The translations under genes and the position numbers were made by a program. A stretch of 64,000 bases of DNA from Symbiodinium natans (Eukaryota; Sar; Dinophyceae; Suessiales; Symbiodiniaceae), in the NCBI GenBank assembly GCA_905221605.1, contig CAJNDS010000169.1, forward strand, positions 491,001-555,000. The letters are read 5' to 3'. Shown one piece after another: positions 10,637-22,369 of this stretch. Below the pieces are notes generated by a model. The model was not told the origin of the DNA and did not search any database. It saw nothing but the letters and a program-made list of their open reading frames with translations. Numbering within the stretch: position 1 is the stretch's first letter; each line of letters opens with the position of its first letter.

Positions 10637-10915
10637 GAAACCCCAAACTGAAAAGATGCGGGTTGAGTCGTTTAAAAAGCCTTGCGGGAGTCGTTCTTAA
10701 AAGGGCAGCAGTCCCCTCTGGCCACCGCAGGACCAGCCTTCCGTGCGCGAACTTGCGCCACCGGTTGATTGGGACGCTGCCGCTTGTGACACAGTTGAAA
10801 GAGTTGGAGAGTTGGAGGAGTCCTTTTGCTTGTTAAAGCCTCAAAGCCATCAAGGGAACCTGGGTTTAGGGTACTCTGTGCGGCGAAGAACCGAGCGTAT
10901 GATAGCGTGTGCCAG

Positions 10916-10975
10916 GGAAGCCTCGTCGATTCGCAGTTCTCGGACTTCACGGCAACCTGCCTGCACTTCGGGAAG
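10916..10975 (+). CDS. Candidate exon, unknown protein
   Basis: Acceptor GTGCCAG is followed by GSLVDSQFSDFTATCLHFGK. The frame stays open to a TAA at 11015-11017, so the true 3' limit is uncertain. No family recognised. Confidence 0.45.
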
Positions 10976-11056
10976 TCACAACCCAGACTGCTGGGCAGGT
11001 TTCTGATGGCTCCTTAAGCCCAAGAAGACATCCCAAGAGCCGGCATGCTGCATCAG

Positions 11057-11125
11057 GTGTGCATGACGCGGAAGCAGCTAGAGTCGCTGCCGCTCCTCGG
11101 TGCTGGCATCGAGGATCTGACCTGA
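11057..11125 (+). CDS. Candidate terminal exon, unknown protein
   Basis: Acceptor CATCAG, then VCMTRKQLESLPLLGAGIED followed by LT and TGA. It could end the same gene as the exons at 10538 and 10916. No family recognised. Confidence 0.4.
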   Translation: MCMTRKQLESLPLLGAGIEDLT

Positions 11126-11407
11126 GCCGGAGCCGGGCTTCGGACCGATGGCTTTAGTGACCTAAGTCAGCGATGCACCAGCCTTCGGACTGACGAGCAA
11201 CAACGCGGGAGAACTATCTCAAACTCGGAATACTCGGAATACTCGGAAGCCCTGCAAGATGATGGGCCAGATTCTATTTCGAACAAATGATAGTGGTATA
11301 TTGATCTCATTTCGCGAAGGGCTCCTAGACCCCTCTTTTCAGGAAGGGGTTTGAAGCCCCGCCCAAGCCCACACTGGTCTTCGGTCTTTTGCTTCGGCTC
11401 CGCAGTG

Positions 11408-11470
11408 CAGCGTTTTGAGAAGCGGGTAGCAGGCGATTTCAAAACTGATGATGGTCTGCACCACACACGT
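11408..11470 (+). CDS. Candidate exon, unknown protein
   Basis: Frame RFEKRVAGDFKTDDGLHHT after a GCAG acceptor. Charged and open; no family recognised and limits uncertain. Confidence 0.3.
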
Positions 11471-12129
11471 GACCTGGTCTGGAGAAGCGTTCACAGGGGG
11501 TTCACATGCTTCATGCACCTAGGCCTGGGCAAAGATAACGATTCACAGAGCCTTCATGAGCCCTCGTACCCTGTGAAACTGTTGTTGTTCTCTTTGCTTC
11601 TCTCCAGCCCTTAGTTGAGTCTCACTGTTTCTCGGGTGGCCAGGGTCCGAATCAGCAGCGGAAGCATGGGATCACAGGACCTTTCTGCGAGAACTCCATA
11701 AGGAGTTCTTGGTTTCGGTCGCCCAGAAGCCAACCTCGGCCCGCAGCTCGGAGTTTTAAGGAAAAAGGTGTGGGGGGTGAGCGCCTGACAGCACCTGACA
11801 CCATCTGATGCCACGTTAATTCGGAGCGTACGTCTGATCGAGCAAAATCAGCCCTGAAGCCCTTTGACCCCGGGGTGCCCCCGGTTGTGGCCAGGACTTG
11901 AATGGTAAGCACTCAGCACAGCTCGGAGGCACGGACTAGGAGGGAAGAGGAGTTTGAGGCCTTTCGTTTTCAACCGTTTTCAGCGACTTTCCGAAGTCTT
12001 CAGCCCATTTCAACCCTTGCTTCGTGCACATTGAGGCCTGAAACCCCTGAGCCCCCTGCCCCTTCACATGTTTTCCATTAACGGGTCAAGAACTTCCGAA
12101 GCCCTTAAACCTTTCAACCCTTTAGGATC

Positions 12130-12253
12130 CTCAAAACCCTTAAACCCTTCAACCTAAAACCTAAACCCTGAACCCTGTAAACCCTAAACCCTAAACCCTA
12201 AACCCTAAACCCTAAACCTAAACCCTTTACCCTAAACCCTAAACCCCAAACCA
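12130..12253 (+). repeat. Telomere-type tract (CCCTAAA)n
   Basis: Degenerate then near-perfect CCCTAAA repeats (best from 12150). An exon begins about 28 bp further on, at 12281. Confidence 0.9.
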
Positions 12254-12280
12254 AAGTGGGGGAGGGTCCCCCGCTGCAAG

Positions 12281-12352
12281 GCACCCTGACCTCCGTCACC
12301 TTCGACCTGGAGCTCGTCATCGGCGAGGCCTCGAAGTGCGGGATCCGGCGGT
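12281..12352 (+). CDS. Candidate exon framed by telomere-type tracts
   Basis: After GCTGCAAG the frame reads TLTSVTFDLELVIGEASKCG. The CCCTAAA tract lies upstream and a long TTTAGGG tract downstream, making this the clearest example of an exon between oppositely oriented telomere-like repeats. No family recognised. Confidence 0.5.
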
Positions 12353-12364
12353 CAGGACCCCCAG

Positions 12365-12716
12365 CTTAGGGAGGCTTAGGATTTAGGGTTTAGGGGTTTA
12401 GGGTTTAGGGTTTGGGGTTTAGGGTTTCGGGGTTTAGGGCTTAGGGGTTTAGGGTTTAGGGTTTCGGGGTTTAGGGCTTAGGGGTTTAGGGTTCAGGCTT
12501 AGGTGGGCCTTAGGGAGGTTCAGGGTTTTTGGGGTTGGGAGGAAGCTGAGGATTGTCGGGAGGTTTCAGGGAGGTTTAGGGAAGTTTGGGAGGGTTAGGG
12601 AAGTTGAGGAAGGTTCAGGGAGGTGTAGGGAAGTTTGGGAAGTTTGGGAGATTTAGGGTTTGGGGTTCAGAGTTCAGGGTTGAGGGCTCAGGGTTCAGGG
12701 TTTAGGGTGTGCGGCA
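12365..12716 (+). repeat. Long degenerate TTTAGGG tract
   Basis: TTTAGGG, TTCGGGG, AGGGAGG and GGGAAGTTTGGGA variants continue for about 350 bp, becoming more degenerate from 12530 to 12650 and better again at 12655-12715. This looks like an old array drifting by slippage. Confidence 0.85.
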
Positions 12717-12896
12717 GGGTTTCAGGATACGGATCCTGTAGGGTTGAGCGTTGTGGGGTTTGAGTGTTTGTTTACATCTGGACTGGATTGCGTAGAGTCA
12801 AGAGGATTGATGAGATTTGCCAGCTCATTGCGGCATGAAATGACTCGTGACCCCTTGAGTGTGTTCCGGGTGTTTCCATGTTTTCCACGTGCCCAG

Positions 12897-12957
12897 GTGT
12901 CGCCTGGCACTGCTGCGGAACACGCATATGCTCACCGAGGACCTTGTCGAGTTCGGG
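12897..12957 (+). CDS. Candidate exon, unknown protein
   Basis: Acceptor GTGCCCAG and a GTGTGCG donor bracket CRLALLRNTHMLTEDLVEFG. The frame and both splice sites fit well; no family recognised. Confidence 0.5.
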
Positions 12958-13289
12958 GTGTGCGTGTGAGCTGCGCGGCAAACCTGCGGGCCTTGAATGT
13001 TCGGAATGTGGCGACGCGTGAGCCGCGTGAAGAAGCCCTAAGCCCCCAAACCTGCTGTAAGAGGGCAGAGAGCCAGTTGTGCAGCTCAAAGCTTCCCCCT
13101 TGGGAAGCACACAGAACCTCCCTAGGAGTGGTTCGATGTCTCGTCGAAGGCGGGCCCCAGGAGTGGACATACACCCTGCCTTCATTGATTCGGAGGGCTT
13201 AACGGGTTTCAGCCAAAGGTTGGTCTCCGAAAGCGCTGCACGGTGTCTGGATGCGAAGCAATCAAATTCCACGACGGTGTTGCTACTTG

Positions 13290-14420
13290 TTCATCGCTGT
13301 GCTATTGCTCTGGTATTCTGATATTCGTGCATACTCGAACTGTTTCGTCGTGTTCGATCATGAGGAAGCTCGCCCACGAAAGAGAAACAGAGAATGCGCA
13401 GATGTTAAAATGTAGAAAACAACATCAATATTATGGAGTAAGAGCTAAAGAATAGATTGCATTGTACTTGACAGTGTATAGCATCCTGCCCAGACAAACC
13501 GGAAAAAATCAGTGCCCTTTAAGCAAGTCCCAAGCATGTATTGAATGGACGCAAGAAAGGGAAGTATTGTGATACATTCAATCGCACGCTCTTCATACGC
13601 AAGTGTGCAAGTAGTTTAGAGATTGAGTTTATGGTACTCAGTACAAAATCAATCAGTTATACAACATTATATGTAGATAAAATCATGTATCCTTTGATTT
13701 TGGCAACAAATGCGATTGTGAATGTGAAAAGAGTGATATAGGACATTGTCCTAATTGTCAGATATGTAGAGGTCCTTCAATGTTTAAGAAGTCTTAACAA
13801 AATCGGAAACGACAACAGATTACGTAGCAGATGCTTAGTTAGTATGCATAGACAAGTATTTAGAAGGTTTTTAACGTAAAGTGTTTAAAGCTGTTTAACG
13901 CAGTTTTAATCTATCACGTTTATGTAGTATGAGTGATGTAGATGATGTTGAAAAACATGAAAAACCACAAACGGATCAGTGGCCAAACGATTTTGGATTT
14001 ATTGAGAAAAAGACTGATGAATGAATCAAGAAGCAGTATCCAGAAAACAAACCAAGTGATAAAGATAGTTGTTTTTACAAGAATGAGAGACATGTAGTTA
14101 ACCTAAGTTAAAAGTACATGACAATATTATTTTCAGAGAATGTACATGCAACTATAAAGAATGTGATGTATATAAAGCATTGAAAGGTTTGAAGGAGAGC
14201 GTTTATGATTGTCGGATGACACAGTTTGAAGATGTGGTTGAACCAATTGAGGTTTTACCAGTGGTAAATGTCGTTAAGCAAGTTCTGGACTACATCGCAA
14301 GCTATGAAGAACAGAATGTTATTAATGTATTGTTCCATGCAACGGTCATTTCCCAGTTCAGAGTTTTGGCCCATGAGGGTCGCTGACCCCAGATGATCAA
14401 AATATTGGTTATCGAATGGG
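13290..14420 (+). pseudogene. AT-rich island with broken open frames, origin unknown
   Basis: Base composition drops sharply in GC compared with both sides, and codons become AT-biased. Three + strand pieces look protein-like: 13682-13798 has a Cys/His-rich stretch (CDCECEK...GHCPNCQICRG) of zinc-knuckle type; 13928-14098 is acidic then lysine-rich, with one in-frame TGA at about 14021; 14102-14386 is open for 94 codons (FRECTCNYKECDVYK, then VVNVVKQVLDYIASYEEQNV). The pieces lie in different frames, so it reads as a decayed gene. The AT bias suggests transfer, for example from a virus or mobile element; that is inference, and no homologue is recognised. Confidence 0.5.
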
Positions 14421-15534
14421 TGAGGTTAAGGATTGTTTAGGCGCTTTGTGCTTTGGGATTGTCTTTTGGTTGTTGGTTTTGGTTTTTGGGGATGGCTTTG
14501 TTGTGTGGTTGTGTTATGGATTATGGTGTAGATGTTGGGGGTTGCTTTGTATTGAAAGTGAGGTCCGGGGTCAGCCTCTGCTTGCTATACGAGGGGCGAA
14601 GATGGGCAGGGGGGGGGAGTCCTTGACTGGGGGCGGGAAGAGGGGGTGGGGGGGTGGGGGTGGGATTGTTTTGGATTTAGGGTTGCAGTACACATGGCAG
14701 TGAATACCTGGAGCAGGTGCCCCTGCGTTTCTACTTCTCGTCGTCGTACTTTGACAAAAGCTCGGCATACACCGTGGCTGCAGGTTCCTGAGTCATCATG
14801 CAACATCATGCAGTACCGTCACAAGTCATGCATGTCAGCCGCCAGTTTCAGAGTTGTGCTTATTGAACTCCAAGCTCACGCCATCTGGGCTCTGCAACAT
14901 CTGAAAGCCCTTCAGCTGAAGTCCTATCAACAGCGGTCCTGGTATGTAGACATGCCTCCAACAATACGATTATTGCACCATATTGCACCATTCCAAAGAA
15001 GCCTTCACCCGAGGTCCGATGGCTGAGACCCACCGAGTCGGTCAATCGCCATTTTTACATTGGACACACCTAGTGCCGTGGTCCCTCTGTGACTAGTTGT
15101 GAGAATGTTTAGGCAGAACGACGAGACAACCCCATGGGTGCTCTTGATGTTGGAGTGTATGCACAACCCATGACGTGCGATGTGACACCTTCCGCCCTTT
15201 CTGGCCATTGAGGCCGTGCGTAGCGGGACATCCGTAGTTGCAGGGCGTGACGTGGGGGCGCAGGCTGCATGAGCCACTGGAGTGGGAGCCTGGTCCAGCA
15301 AGCCCGAGCACAAGGTGCTTCAGGGCTCAGACCCTGTAGAAGCAGATTTCCAAGCACGCTGACTCTCCTCGCGCTCGCAACGTGCAGTACTTACAAACGG
15401 CCTGTATCTTGCTATCGTCGGTGCTTGAGACATCCAGAGATTTGCCCTGTAGTAAGGGTAAACACAGGCATTCCCACCAGGCCAGCGCAGCCAGCACGCG
15501 GCAGAGCCTAAGAAAGGGGCCTTAAGAATTATAA
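14421..15534. other. Region without supported gene
   Basis: A G-rich stretch lies at 14599-14665. Open frames such as 14646-15026 and 15269-15511 have no recognisable motif or conserved copy. Confidence 0.4.
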
Positions 15535-15537
15535 TCG

Positions 15538-15610
15538 GGTTTTGGGGGTTATTCTGGTATAATTATATAGGGACCACAAAGGAATATCACTAGTACTTAT
15601 TCCCGACCCC
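15538..15610 (+). repeat. Dispersed repeat, second copy at 48266-48340
   Basis: GGGGGTTATTCT, a TATA-rich middle, GGGACC/GGGGCCC and GGAAT...AGTA...TATTCC occur in the same order here and at 48266-48340 with scattered changes. Element type unknown. Confidence 0.5.
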
Positions 15611-18323
15611 GATATTAAGTTGAAAAGACATCTCCAAAGTCTTGGTCTCCTGTATCAGATTGTACCCTGGAAGCTATCCGAGCCTGCCGGCTGCCCCACG
15701 TTCGGTTTTCTGAATTTGTACTTGGACCTCGGCAGGTATCTTTCCGAGCTGTCAGACATACAAGAGCTACAAGAGACTTTCAATCTCTGAACCCTAAGCC
15801 CTCAAGCGGCGCATGAATAGGTAGTTTTTGTGTCAGAAACCATGGGCGTTTTTTGAGTACCCTAAATACAGGGCTCCATGTGGCCATTTGCCATGCGGAA
15901 TTCCGTTTGTTGCTTGTTCCTCATGGTGTTTGAGTTGAATGCACGCTTATGTATACATGTACATGCACGGGAAGTTTATTTGCCATTTTGAGGCTGAAGC
16001 GTGTGCTTGGGTGCTGGCTTCCTTTCATTCGTTTGCTTACAATACGATTCAGTAGGTGAAAAACGTATCTGCAGACATGGACATGGGTTACTTTACGGAC
16101 CCGTGGACCAAGATTCTATATATACATGTATGTACATGTACACACATATGTATACATATATATATCTATATATATATATGCCTGTGCTTGTATCGTTACC
16201 ATATTCATATGTGTATCTTGCTCTGATAGTAGCAGCCCTTCGTCAGAAGAAGGCAGCAGCTTTGTGGTGCCCGTTCTTTGGCCTCACGAGAGGTCGTTGC
16301 CGGAAGGTGCCGGAAAGTCCTCTGCTGGAGGTCCTTTTCATCCCACATTCCTCGAGCGCTCCGCTCAGAGAACGGGGCTCAAAGTTCCGAGAGAGGCCCC
16401 ATTTAGGCCGTTTAGGAAGACCCCCCGAGCCACGATACAGGCATTGGGCTGATGTTTCGGGCTGACTGTTGTTTGCTGCTGGGCAAGACGCACTTGTGCA
16501 CTATAAGCTTCTGTTTGTGTTTGTATCTGCTACTAGAACGGGCTGCAAAGGTCCTAGGTTTCATGAGCCTTGCCCCTGCGGGAGAAAAAGGGCTGGAGAT
16601 GCAGTTTCTCGCATTGTTTCCATTACACGACACTGAATCCTTGCGATTGTACAATGCGTACAGATCCGGAGTTGCTCAAGTAGAGCATTGGCAACCTGGT
16701 GGGAACTTCAGAAACTCTGCTACCACTAGTTAATTCCCTCCTGGGGTCATGTTCCTGGGGGTGAGATGCAACATGCTGAGATATGCTTGAGGTCTCTTAC
16801 GGTGCAGACTGGCAGGATAAGCAAGGCAAGCCACAGCCGTCCTGGCAGCTGAAGCTGAAGTGGTCGTGATGTTGTCGTGGTCGTGGTCGATGTGGTCGTG
16901 GGGGTGACAGCGACGCTGAGGGTAAGCAGCTCTCTGGGCAGGCGGGCAGTCTTTGACTGGATCTTTGTTGCTGGTGCTGTAGCAAGCTGTAGCATGGCAA
17001 GCCACAATGCGTTCGCATCGACATTACCTTCAAATTTGAAAGAAAGTCACCCAAGCCACATGTTGCCGTCAATTGCGAACATGAACTGTTTGCTGATCAC
17101 AGTGAGTCAACATCCGCAATGCGGACTTCAGACACTTGGTTTGAACAAGACAGAGATGGACGGTGGGGAGAGCACCAAGTACCTCGCCTAGACTAACAAG
17201 CAAGCCTCACCCATTTGGGTACTTCCTGAGATAGGCGCCTCTTGTGCGCAGCAAGTGCAATCCCCTGAATAAGGATCCCCAAGCTAGGTATCTTAATGTT
17301 ACGAGAACAACAATTTCATGCTTCAGCTTCCCATTCTGTTTAGGGTTTAGGGAGCTTTGGGATCTCAGCTCAAAACCTGGATCCCATGCTATGGCTAAGC
17401 CCTGCGGCAGCCTTCCGCGTACTGCTGCTCCACGTGCTGCTAGCGCCGGGGTGCATGGGTGGCACTTGAGGGTACAAGTGCATTTGGTGGTTTCCCAACA
17501 TCTAGGGTATTTGGGGGGTCCTTATATAGGGAATTTACTCTATTCGGGGGTATTCATATATATATATATATACACACATACATACATACGTACTATGTGT
17601 CTACATACGGGGTACCCTATCTTTGAGAAAAAACGCCATTCTGCAAAGATCAAGCACTCCCTTGATAGGATCGGCATGAAGGGCTCCACTCCACAATCCC
17701 GTGCTCCCCGCCCTCTTTCCAGGAGCCGTGAGCTTATCTTTCATAGGAGAGGACTCTTCCAAGATCCATATGTCGCGCTAATTTATTGAAGCACCTTAGC
17801 CTGTAAGCTCCTCACACGGATAAGCAACAACGCCACTGTCGAACGGCACTGACGAGCATGCTCGGAGGCACGCGCGGCCATACCACCTGGCAACCTGCGT
17901 ACCTGGAGGCCTCACACCCAAAAGGTCCCAAAAGCAGGCAGAGGGCCTTGAAAGGGCGGACTTGAAGTCTAGGTTTCCAAGGGTCCGAAGCACCCAGCAA
18001 GCAGTTGCTTCTGCTTCATAGAAAGAAGCACTGTCAAGCTTGCCTGTGCCTCCCCCAGCCCCCGACAAGACTGAAGTTTCACACGAGTCTTTCCAGAGGC
18101 ATCATTCTTCGGCAGAAGCCGCCGCAGCCTCAGGGGCAGCCCGACATGCCTTTATTACGGGGCGTGGATGCAAGATTCAGTCTGAATGCATATCTTCTCC
18201 TAGTGCTGCAGTTCGGGTGTGATGGCGAGGCTCCCGCATGTGACGCAGATGTCCCGTCAAGACAAAGTGTGGTGGTTGGAACGTAGTGGTATTTTGCTCT
18301 GATCCTTCCGCTTTCTTGTCCAG
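15611..18323. other. Region without supported gene; microsatellites
   Basis: TA-rich microsatellites at 16117-16185 and 17555-17590, CGTGGT-type repeats at 16860-16905, TTTAGGG at 17338-17352. The frame 16452-16733 is open but shows no recognisable motif. Confidence 0.4.
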
Positions 18324-18400
18324 GACCAAAGGGAAGGTCTTCGCCTACGGCGTGTCGCTGCAGAACTTCATTCCGAGCCACAGGGCGACATCTAGACCTG
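18324..18400 (+). CDS. Candidate exon, unknown protein
   Basis: Acceptor TTGTCCAG (C/T-rich upstream) precedes TKGKVFAYGVSLQNFIPSHR. Good splice context and protein-like composition; no family recognised. Confidence 0.5.
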
Positions 18401-19201
18401 GAGGGCCTCAGGGCCTGAGGGCTCCTGTGACATTCAGGGCTCAATGACTTGACGCTTTGGAGATGCAGTTGTTTAGGAACGGTATATTGAAGTCATGGTA
18501 CCAGAGTCCGAACTCCCTCCCCCTTCCCCTCCGGCCTGCTCCACATTCTGAGGCTATGGCGAGCTGAAATTGGTAGCCAAAGGTTCGGTGCCGCTTGGCA
18601 GCAGCAATGACATGTTGAGAGCCGACAGCCGATAATGTAATGTAAAAGAATAACATATCAATATACGAATGTATTCATATAACAGTGTGGTATAAACATC
18701 ACGCAACCTAACAATAGAACAACAGAAAATTGTAACAATATCACCATGTTTTGACGTCGCGCCAGTTCCATATGGAGTTCGAGAGCATGCAAAGATCTAT
18801 TCAAAATCTGGTGTCTGTGTTGGTTTCCACAGCCGGCACACCTTGCATGGTCCAAGCAGTGAATACAGACGGCTGGGAGGGGGGGCTTTAAGACAGGGGT
18901 ATCTCTACACGCTAGTGCAGTGCCTTCTCTAAAATGCTGGTACTGGACGTTTCTGCATGCAGGATCCAGTGCATGGACAGCGCCACGGCCATTAACGGCC
19001 ACTATACTCGCCCGGAGACTGTTCTGGACAGGCCAGCGCGGCTTTGTAAAACCCTACTCTAGTCAGGTGGGCGTGCACATGGGTAGTTCCACAACAAATA
19101 TGCCAATCCTTGTCACAGGAACCCCATAACGGGAAGAGCCCGAATTTTGTGAAAGCGGCTTCCGGAGCGACGCCGGTGGTGCAGGTACTCGCTCACAGCA
19201 G

Positions 19202-19310
19202 TGACCCCTGATGAGCTCGCAAGCGCGAACTTGAACTACATGTACATCTTCGACGATCACGCCCCTTACCTGCATAAGAAGAAACGTCCCAAGCCGAGCG
19301 GCGCCAACAA
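19202..19310 (+). CDS. Candidate exon, unknown protein
   Basis: After CACAGCAG the frame reads TPDELASANLNYMYIFDDHA then PYLHKKKRPKPSGANKW. Hydrophilic with a basic patch. No family recognised; limits approximate. Confidence 0.5.
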
Positions 19311-20002
19311 GTGGCTTCTTCCCGTGAGCGATTCACTTGGTTGCGGCGGCTCTGCGTAGCGCACCGGCAGGTCTCTCTCTTTCCCCTGGGGCCCCCGTGG
19401 GTCCTGATTTCCAGAGCCGCTTTATCCAGCCTGGAACGGTGTGCGCATCTAAGGACAAGCAACGCGGGGCGGACTTGCACGTGTAATCTTCGCTTGTTCT
19501 GCATTCTGCAGCAGTGGCAAGTGTGGTCCTTCAACTTCCCGGATGTTGTTCAGCATGTTCTCCGCTTTTGTGCCGCTCTGCACCATACTTGGCATCTCTG
19601 CCCCAAGCGTGGGGAAGCTCACAAAAGGTGAGCTGCTCCTGCTTCTCTCAGCATCAAGCCTTCCGGCTCTGCAAAGGTATTCTTGAGCCGGGCTTAGACT
19701 CAGAAACTGGACGTGAATTGCTGCGAACAAGTTCCCTGGCCGGGCTTGCAGCGGTTTGGACAGTGTGGGGGGTTTCAGAGAGGCTCGGAGACATAACAGA
19801 ATGATGGTGCAACAGTTCAAAGCAATATGTGAGAGAACATACTGCAAGAACAGTAAGAATTAGTATAGAGGGATCGCTGCAGAGATTCACCCAGCAAAGC
19901 CCAGCTTCGAACACGTTTGTGCGGCTCGAAAGCTTCCAAAGCTTCGGGGAGGGCTGAGCTTGGAGCGGGGAGGAAGGGACGTCACGGGCCCGGAATGGTG
20001 GA

Positions 20003-20062
20003 AGTTGCTCGGAGTTGCTCGGAGTTGCTCGGAGTTGCTCGGAGTTGCTCGGAGTTGCTCGG
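20003..20062 (+). repeat. 10-bp minisatellite AGTTGCTCGG x6
   Basis: Six consecutive units of AGTTGCTCGG. It lies in an open frame (19917-20177) but the frame has no other coding evidence. Confidence 0.95.
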
Positions 20063-20747
20063 TATCCAGCTTGGGATGGTTCAGAGTGTGTGGAGATCGA
20101 GCCTGTGTAATGTCCAGCTAGGACAGCTCTCTACTGTCTTGAACCTATGTGCGCTGAGGCAAGATGCAAACCAGTAGTGTGGTTGGTTTCGCAGCCAGAA
20201 GTGCCCTGACGCGACTCGAAGTGATCTGACTCCGTCATCATGATGCTACGAAGTAGTCACCAGATATCTCAGGCCGGCCCTTGATGTCTTTCGCGCCGCC
20301 TGTTCGCCGAGCGCCAGGGCCTTGACTTTCCATGTTAGGCTTTGCTCTTTGCCAGAAAGCGCCCGCTTGTTGAGTGCATTGTGCCATGGGGGCTTCCGCC
20401 CTTTGTGGCGGCTCCTAGAGGAAGCATGAGTGTGTCTTGGGGTATATCCAGGGGTGCCCCTATGTTGCGAAATGTCAAGCTTGTCAAGATCAACCGGTTA
20501 GGGCTTTTATAGCTAGGTGATGACCCACCCAGAAACCCTTCTCTCAGAGGCCCTCCTCTTGTGAAACCACTCCTGCACCTCTTGAGGCCGGTGAGCAGTG
20601 GGCCGCGCTCCTCCCAAGGGCGGTGCCCTCGGCCGTAGTATCAGACCTGCGGGCAGCATGGGCACATGGGCAGGGTTCGAGAGGGCTTGCAGCTGGGCGT
20701 GTCTTTGTGTTTGATGCTCACCAATGGGCCCCTGAAGTTCCAGATGC

Positions 20748-20795
20748 TAAACCCTAAACCCGAAACCCTAAACCCTAAATCCTAAACCCTAATTG
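20748..20795 (+). repeat. Telomere-type tract (CCCTAAA)n
   Basis: About six units with small errors. A possible exon follows at 20808-20875, and degenerate TTTAGGG-like sequence follows that at 20900-21000. Confidence 0.85.
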
Positions 20796-21448
20796 AATTA
20801 CGGGCCCCAAGTCTGGAGCCTCAGCCCGCGGAGGTCACGGGCCAGCGTCACTGCGTTGTCGGAGAAGGCCTGGTTTGGTGGGTTTCAGGGATCTAAGGGA
20901 TTTGGGGGGTTGTGAGGGGTTTAAATTTTTTGGGGTTTGAAGTTTGAGGGGGCTTTAGGGGGTTTGGCTTTAGGTTTTTTTGGGGGTTTAGGGGTTTTAG
21001 CCCCTTAGCCTATGGAAACGGGAGATCGGGCAGCTTCGGCTATAGATTTGGATGATTCTCTGAGAACCTTCCGAGTGGTCCTGGGCTTTGTAAGTCTTGG
21101 CACGATGCTTCGCGGTTAGTGGTCTTGAAGCTGGCCTTGAGCCTCTGGTGGAACCAGCAGTGGGTGTGGTGAATCAGGGCCTACGTGAATAGAATGCTCC
21201 GAACTCGAGGCGAAGACATAGTGGCCATTCTTCTCAAAGTAGGGATACCCCCCAAAATACTCCAATCCTTACGAAAATAGCCCACCTGTACCAGTCGTGA
21301 GCATGTTGGACTCATCCTTGAGAGCAAAGCATCACAAGGTTCTCCAGCTCCAACCTTCGACCTTCAGCCCCCCAAAAGTTGCCTGAAAGCCCCCCCCAAC
21401 TTCTGGGTTTTGGAGATTCTAGGGTCCCACAGGATTGGGGCTTAGGGG

Positions 21449-21544
21449 TCCTAAACCCTAAACCCTAAACCCTAAACCCTAAACCCTAAACCCTAAACCC
21501 TAAACCCTAAACCCTAAACCCTAAACCCTAAACCCTAAACCCCT
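21449..21544 (+). repeat. Telomere-type array (CCCTAAA), about 13-14 copies
   Basis: A perfect run of CCCTAAA repeats of about 96 bp, internal to the window and not at a chromosome end. Confidence 0.97.
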
Positions 21545-21589
21545 GGCTCTTTCGGGTTTAGGGACATGGGGTCCGAACCCCAAAAAACC

Positions 21590-21700
21590 GGGTCCCAGAG
21601 ATGGCCAGCGCCTCCCGAGGATGCCAGCCCCCGCAGTGCAAGCCCGACGGGTCGGGAGAGCCCTAGCGTTCTAAGGCCGATGCAAAGGGTGCTTTGCAAG
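21590..21700 (+). CDS. Candidate exon, Pro/Ser-rich
   Basis: Open frame reads SQRWPAPPEDASPRSASPTG. It lies between the CCCTAAA array at 21449 and a TTTAGGG run at 21704. It could be an upstream exon of the coiled-coil gene; evidence is positional only. Confidence 0.35.
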
Positions 21701-21701
21701 G

Positions 21702-21743
21702 GTTTAGGGTTTAGGGTTTCGGGTTTAGGGTTTAGGGTTTACC
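21702..21743 (+). repeat. Telomere-type tract (TTTAGGG)n
   Basis: Five to six units directly after the candidate exon that ends with GCTTTGCAAG. Confidence 0.9.
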
Positions 21744-22023
21744 GTCGTGTATAGTATCAGATGTAAAAAGACTCTGCATGGTTTTGGTCATCTGCTTCTG
21801 ATGGTCTGAGGGTTTAGCCGGGACACGCAGTCGAGACCTTTTCTCAGCAGTGGCTTGTGCAGACTGTGCAGAAGCACGATTACATTGCAGACCATCACTC
21901 CCCAGCGCTTCGTGTGCTCAGGGACGACCGGCCCATGACAGTCCACGAGGCAAAAGATGCAAAATTTATGCGAAGCTCGTGGTTTTGTGACGGGTCTCAC
22001 ATCTCTTGATGGCATCCGCAAGG

Positions 22024-22200
22024 GTGTACATAAATATATAAAAAATTTAGATCTAACTATAAATATACATGTACATAGAGTTAGAGATAGAAGTAGAAAT
22101 AGAAATAGAAATGAAATAGAAACAGCAATATAAATAGAAATAGACATGAAATAGAAATAGAAATATAAGTAAATAGAACTCATATATATATATATACCTT
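22024..22200. repeat. AT-rich microsatellite (AGAAATAGAAATA / TATATA)
   Basis: Imperfect GAAATA repeats then (TA)n. Open frames across it on the - strand are low-complexity artefacts. Confidence 0.85.
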
Positions 22201-22369
22201 TCTATACATATTCCTGTATTAAGAAGTTCTGTCGGAAAAGTTGGCCAGGCAAGCCGAGCGAAGAAGGCCAGGGAGTCCAGTGAGCTGCCGAGAGATCATT
22301 ACATTCAGAGGTTGATACCGTTGTAAAGCTTCGAATGTGGGGTGCCGCAGAGTCCGTAGAGTACTTCAG

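Noticed and set aside
16117-16185. Short proteins rich in Tyr/Ile/His, also at 27174, 31340, 55913 and 60018
   Set aside because: Translations of TA, TG and TATG microsatellites.
21449-21544. A chromosome end (true telomere)
   Set aside because: Arrays are short, internal, present in both orientations and flanked by exons; they are interstitial tracts.
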